Positions 6,435 to 9,529 of a stretch of 9,529 bases of DNA are shown here, one piece after another; positions within the stretch are counted from its first letter, which is position 1, and every line of letters begins with the position of its first letter. The notes below the pieces were generated by a model. The model searched no databases. It was not told the DNA's origin and saw only the letters and a program-made list of their open reading frames with translations. Source of the stretch: an uncultured Bacillota bacterium (GTDB lineage Bacteria; Bacillota; Clostridia; Oscillospirales; Oscillospiraceae); NCBI GenBank assembly GCA_947383275.1, contig CANDCW010000085.1, positions 1 through 9,529 of the forward strand. Direction: 5' to 3'. The position numbers and the translations under genes were made by a program.

Positions 6435-6453
6435 CAGTTTCCTCCATCATAAC

Positions 6454-6488
6454 AAAAATGAGGAGACGCCGCTTCAGCGGCGCCCCTC
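6454..6488 (-). terminator. Intrinsic terminator after hup
   Basis: On the minus strand a CGCCGC-TGAA-GCGGCG hairpin (6482-6467), lengthened by G-rich/TC-rich flanks with wobble pairs (outward to 6488 and 6460), is followed by ATTTTTG (five T at 6458-6454). It starts 16 nt after the hup stop codon and ends about 20 nt before the rqcP ATG. The hairpin is strong but the T-run is short, so partial read-through is likely. Confidence 0.72.
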
Positions 6489-6504
6489 TTCCTCTTCCAT
6501 TTAA

Positions 6505-6780
6505 TTAGCGGGCGACTGCGTCCTTCAGCGCCTTGCCGGCCTTAAACACCGGGGCCTTGGAGGCGGGAATGGGGATCTCCTCCTTGGTCTGGGGGTTGCG
6601 TCCTGTGCGCGCGGCCCGGGTTTTGACCTCAAACGAGCCAAAGCCAACCAGCTGGACCTTCTCCCCCTTGCGCAGGGACTCCGCGATGACGTCGATGGTA
6701 GCGGTTACTGCCGTCTCAGCGTCCTTCTTGGACATCTCAGCCCGCTCGGCTACAGCGGCAATGAGTTCGGTCTTGTTCAT
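6505..6780 (-). CDS. hup: HU family DNA-binding protein
   Basis: A 91-residue histone-like protein that dimerises and bends DNA without strong sequence specificity, compacting the nucleoid. It has the full family layout: MNKTELIAAVAERAEMSKKDAE helix-turn-helix body (1-22), the core VGFGSFEVKTRAARTGRNPQT (44-64) and the DNA-clasping arm with the intercalating proline in RNP, then IPIPASKAPVFKAGKALKDAV at the C-terminus. The start at 6780 is fixed by homology and by GGAGGAG 6 nt upstream; an in-frame ATG at 6819 would add 13 unrelated residues. It sits between mazG and rqcP, as in many clostridia. It probably has its own promoter in the 169-nt upstream gap and ends at its own terminator. Confidence 0.97.
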   Translation of the reverse strand: MNKTELIAAVAERAEMSKKDAETAVTATIDVIAESLRKGEKVQLVGFGSFEVKTRAARTGRNPQTKEEIPIPASKAPVFKAGKALKDAVAR

Positions 6781-6949
6781 ATTTTCTCCTCCTGTGCATT
6801 GTATTGGCAGCCTTTCCATACCGGTCCGGCTGTCGGTCTTATATACTTAAAACCCTTCAAAATCTACATTCGCAGCCGTGAACCACCGGCCCGGACGCGT
6901 TCTCTCCGGCGCGTAATTTCCTAGCTGTGAATACAGACCACTCCGGGCG
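6781..6949 (-). promoter_or_regulatory. mazG-hup intergenic region with a candidate hup promoter
   Basis: This is the longest gap inside the protein-coding part. It has a candidate -10 TATATA (6845-6840) with a poor -35 TGTAGA (6868-6863) at 17-nt spacing, giving a leader of about 55 nt. Two related GC motifs, CCGGCCCGG (6886-6894) and CCGGTCCGG (6821-6829), flank that promoter, one on each side. They could pair with one mismatch or serve as a binding-site pair. No small gene or T-run terminator was found. The promoter call is weak. Confidence 0.35.
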
Positions 6950-7735
6950 TTAAGCCTCCTCCTCCTTTGCTTTTTGCCACAGCGCTTCCAGCGCCGGGAC
7001 ATCCATACGTTCCAGCGGCCCTTCCGCCAGCGCCTCCACCCGCCGGAAGCGGCGGATGAATTTTTCACAAGCTCCCTGCAAGGCCCGCTCCCCGTCCACC
7101 TGGACGAACCGCCCCACCTTGACGGCGGCAAAGAGCAGGTCACCCAGCTCCTCCTCCATATTGGAGCCCTCCCGCACGGCGGCTTTCAGTTCCTCCAGCT
7201 CCTCGGACAGCTTATCCAGCGCGGGGGAGACATCCGTCCAGTCGAAGCCCGCTTTCGCGGCCTTTCCCTGGAGCTTGGACGCCCTCGTCAGGGCGGGCAG
7301 GGCCCGGGCCACGCTGTCTAAGGCATCGGCATTGGTTTTTTGTCCCTTTTCCCGGCGCTTTTGGGCGTCCCAGGCGGACAGCGCCCCTTCCGCGTCCCCG
7401 GCCTCCGCCGCCCCAAAGACGTGGGGATGGCGGTATACCAGTTTTTTGCAGATGCCATCCACCACATCGTCGAAGGTAAACCGGCCGGCCTCCTGGGCCA
7501 TGCAGGCGTGAAACACCACTTGGAGCAGCACATCCCCCAGCTCCTCCTTCAGGTTGTCCATATCCATGTGGTCGATGGCGTCAACAGCCTCATAGGCCTC
7601 CTCCAGCATGTTGGCGCGGATGGACTGGTGGGTCTGCGCCCGATCCCAGGGGCAGCCTCCCGGGGCGCGGAGCAGCTCCATGATTCTTCGCAGGCTGTCT
7701 ACGCTGTAATGCTCTGCCATTTGAAAATCTACCAC
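6950..7735 (-). CDS. mazG: MazG nucleoside triphosphate pyrophosphohydrolase
   Basis: A 261-residue two-domain MazG (all-alpha NTP pyrophosphatase) that hydrolyses NTPs/dNTPs to NMPs and pyrophosphate, a cytoplasmic house-cleaning role. Domain 1 holds GGCPWDRAQTHQSI (26-39), the metal-binding LEEAYEAVDAI (44-54) with E45/E46/E49, EELGDVLLQV (64-73) with E65/D68, and FTFDDVVDGICKKLVYRHPHVFG (86-108). Domain 2 repeats the pattern at SEELEELKAAV (177-187) and EEELGDLLFA (194-203). The start is a GTG at 7735 because AAGGAAG lies 7 nt upstream; the in-frame ATG at 7720 has no ribosome binding site. It lacks the N-terminal tetrapyrrole-methylase domain fused to MazG in B. subtilis YabN. An 80-nt gap separates it from spoVB. 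Confidence 0.95.
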   Translation of the reverse strand: MVDFQMAEHYSVDSLRRIMELLRAPGGCPWDRAQTHQSIRANMLEEAYEAVDAIDHMDMDNLKEELGDVLLQVVFHACMAQEAGRFTFDDVVDGICKKLVYRHPHVFGAAEAGDAEGALSAWDAQKRREKGQKTNADALDSVARALPALTRASKLQGKAAKAGFDWTDVSPALDKLSEELEELKAAVREGSNMEEELGDLLFAAVKVGRFVQVDGERALQGACEKFIRRFRRVEALAEGPLERMDVPALEALWQKAKEEEA

Positions 7736-7815
7736 AATTTCGCTTCCTTATCAAGTCTTTTTTTATCTATTTTTCAGGCAATCGGAAAATTTCTCAAGAA
7801 ACGCCCCGCGAATCC

Positions 7816-9529
7816 CTACAACCGCAGGAGCCTGGCAATCTTGTCGCCCTTGGGCATCAGGGACAGGTCATCCCGGGAGATGCCCCGCAGCGCCACCACC
7901 AGCACCCCGTACACCGCCACCGCCACGCCGATGGCCCCTAGGGTCATGATGGCGTTGCCGGCACGGCTCAGGCCCAGCACCTGTTTTGTCGTCTCATCGG
8001 TCAGGCACAGCCTGCCCAGCTTCATCAGCAGCCTGGACCCCAGCCCGTACACCGCCCAGGCCGCGCCCCCCATCAGGGCGGAGGCTAGGAAGGGCTTGAG
8101 GAAAACCTCCAGATAGCGGGGCCGCCGGGGGATCACCCGGGCAATGAGGATCAGATCCAGCGCCAGACACAGGCCAAAACACAGGATGTTGCCCAGGGGC
8201 GCGCCGTAGATGCCCACCTTGGGCACGGCCACGATGTTGTAGTTGAGCAGGATTTTCACGCCGCCCCCCGCCACCATTACAATGATAGGCAGGTTGACAA
8301 AGCCGTGGGCCTGCAGCACGGAGTTGCATACCAGCATCATACACACAAAGACGGTGGCCAGGCCCAGCGTAGACAGCAGGGGGCCGGCCAGGTCCTGTTC
8401 CAGGGCGGGGTAGAGCAGCCGCATAATGGGCTTTCCCATGACAAACAGGCCCACGCCCATGGGAAAGGCCAGCAGGGCGGTGATGCGCAGGGCGGAGCCG
8501 GATACCCGGGCGGCCCCCCGGCGGTCCTGTCTGGCCAGCGCCCCGGACACAGCGGGGATCACCGACGCGGTAATCGCCGCCATCAGGGAGGTGGGCAGGT
8601 TATAGATGTTCAGCGCGCCGCCGTAGTTGCCGTAAAGGGAGCGGCTTATAGACTCCAGCAGGGTGTGCACCTCCCAGGCGGCGCTCTCCAGCCCGGACAA
8701 GGCGGTCCCCGACGCCATGGCCTTCTGTACCGCGTCCACCTGCTGGGACAGGGTAGCCATGGTAGCGGCGGCTCCCGTGGGCAGGACGGCCCTCCAGTTT
8801 GCAATGGCCGCTTCCAGGGGGGCAAAGTCCACAAAGGAGAACCCCGCGTACAGCTCCCAGCAGTCCCGGTTCTCCAATAACACCCGTTGAAGCTGCCCCT
8901 GGACCAGGGAGGAGTCAATCACGGTGACGATGCCCACCATGGAGGAGCTGAGGGTGATGGGAATGGCAATGCGCAGGATGTCCCGGACAATATCGGCCGG
9001 GGCGTCCGGCTTATCCTGCGCCGGGCTGCCATATTCCCCCTTAAAGGTGTAGTTCAGCACCATGTACACCAGGGCCACCATGGTCCCCACCGTCACGCCG
9101 GTGATGGCCCCGGCAGCGGCGGTTTCCGGGGGCTGTCCGTTCTTTACCAGCCACCACGCCAGGGACAGGCCGATAATCAGTTTGCACAAGGCCTCGATAA
9201 TCTGGGAGATGGAGGTGGGGGTCATGTTGAGGTGTCCCTGGGTGTAGCCCCGCAGGGCGGCCAGGCAGCCTACGCACACCACGGCAGGGGAGAGGGCCCG
9301 GATGCCGTCCGCCGCCTTGGTATCGTGCATCATCTCAGCCAGCAGATCGGCCTTGAAGTACATCACCAGGAAGGAGAGCACGCCCAAAGCCAGGAATATC
9401 CCCAGGGCCAGCCGGAAGGTGCGGCGCACCTGGCCCTGCCGGTTCCGGGCGTTGGCTTCGCTCACCAGCTTAGAGACCGCCACCGGCAGGCCGGCGGTGG
9501 AGATGGTAAGCAGCACGGCGTAGATGTTG
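7816..9529 (-). CDS. spoVB: SpoVB-like polysaccharide/lipid flippase, MATE/MOP superfamily (partial, N-terminus missing)
   Basis: About 570 residues are visible; the frame stays open to the window edge. The first visible residues (NIYAVLLTISTAGLPVAVSK) match the region about 45-50 residues into SpoVB/YabM proteins, so the true start lies beyond 9529; the GTG at 9516 is internal. SpoVB belongs to the MOP exporter group (with MurJ and Wzx) and is needed for spore cortex formation in Bacillus, probably moving lipid-linked precursors across the membrane. Further family signatures are LRGYTQGHLNMTPTSISQII (complement of 9252-9193) and LYGNYGGALNIYNLPTSLMA (8637-8578), plus many membrane segments. 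Between TVIDSSLVQGQLQ and LYGNYGG lies an unusual ~80-residue polar stretch where typical members have about ten residues. It is the first gene of the spoVB-mazG-hup-rqcP neighbourhood. Confidence 0.93.
   Translation of the reverse strand, partial: NIYAVLLTISTAGLPVAVSKLVSEANARNRQGQVRRTFRLALGIFLALGVLSFLVMYFKADLLAEMMHDTKAADGIRALSPAVVCVGCLAALRGYTQGHLNMTPTSISQIIEALCKLIIGLSLAWWLVKNGQPPETAAAGAITGVTVGTMVALVYMVLNYTFKGEYGSPAQDKPDAPADIVRDILRIAIPITLSSSMVGIVTVIDSSLVQGQLQRVLLENRDCWELYAGFSFVDFAPLEAAIANWRAVLPTGAAATMATLSQQVDAVQKAMASGTALSGLESAAWEVHTLLESISRSLYGNYGGALNIYNLPTSLMAAITASVIPAVSGALARQDRRGAARVSGSALRITALLAFPMGVGLFVMGKPIMRLLYPALEQDLAGPLLSTLGLATVFVCMMLVCNSVLQAHGFVNLPIIVMVAGGGVKILLNYNIVAVPKVGIYGAPLGNILCFGLCLALDLILIARVIPRRPRYLEVFLKPFLASALMGGAAWAVYGLGSRLLMKLGRLCLTDETTKQVLGLSRAGNAIMTLGAIGVAVAVYGVLVVALRGISRDDLSLMPKGDKIARLLRL

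Noticed and set aside
6885..6912. Possible terminator hairpin after mazG (CCGGA/TCCGG)
   Set aside because: The stem is only about 5 bp and no T-run follows it on the minus strand.
7764..7797. Possible mazG promoter (TTGAGA at 7797-7792)
   Set aside because: At 17-nt spacing the -10 would be AAAAAT; the better hexamer TAGATA needs a 22-nt spacer. No convincing promoter, so mazG may be co-transcribed with spoVB.

Overview
The window is a high-GC segment from an endospore-forming Firmicute, most likely a member of the Oscillospirales/Eubacteriales. The evidence is the start of a 16S rRNA gene with clostridial-type sequence, a complete gerA-type germinant-receptor operon, a SpoVB-family flippase, strong AGGAGG-type ribosome binding sites, and a B. 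subtilis yabM-yabN-yabO-like gene order. Genus was not determined. Every supported gene lies on the minus strand, so transcription runs from high to low coordinates.

Layout in transcription order: (1) 9529-7816, spoVB-like MATE/MOP flippase, cut off at its N-terminus by the window edge; (2) 7735-6950, mazG; (3) 6780-6505, HU, followed by an intrinsic terminator; (4) 6434-6192, rqcP (YabO, S4 domain); (5) 6195-5176, an ApbE-type FAD:protein FMN transferase lipoprotein; (6) 5179-4814, a membrane-anchored NusG-domain-II protein (EetA-like); (7) 4830-4318, a Gx/heptaprenyl-diphosphate-synthase-component-I-type membrane protein (EetB-like); (8) 4264-526, gerAA-gerAC-gerAB, a germinant receptor in A-C-B order; (9) 529-482, a 15-codon reading frame coupled to the end of gerAB; (10) 463-126, two tandem rRNA promoters and the rrn leader; (11) 125-1, the 5' end of 16S rRNA.

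The genes fall into four blocks. spoVB-mazG-hup-rqcP is a conserved housekeeping/sporulation neighbourhood. rqcP-apbE-eetA-eetB is tightly packed with three stop/start overlaps (two of them ATGA), so a ribosome-quality-control factor appears translationally linked to genes related to extracellular flavin electron transfer. The gerA block has its own candidate forespore (sigma-G) promoter, nested in an inverted repeat that would hide the gerAA ribosome binding site on read-through transcripts. The rrn block follows gerAB with no visible terminator.

No tRNA, CRISPR array, insertion sequence, phage gene or defence system was seen. The points most worth a second look are the gerAA leader architecture, the compact apbE-eetA-eetB set attached to rqcP, the roughly 70-residue insertion in SpoVB, the terminator with no promoter space before rqcP, and the small coupled reading frame at the gerAB/rrn boundary.
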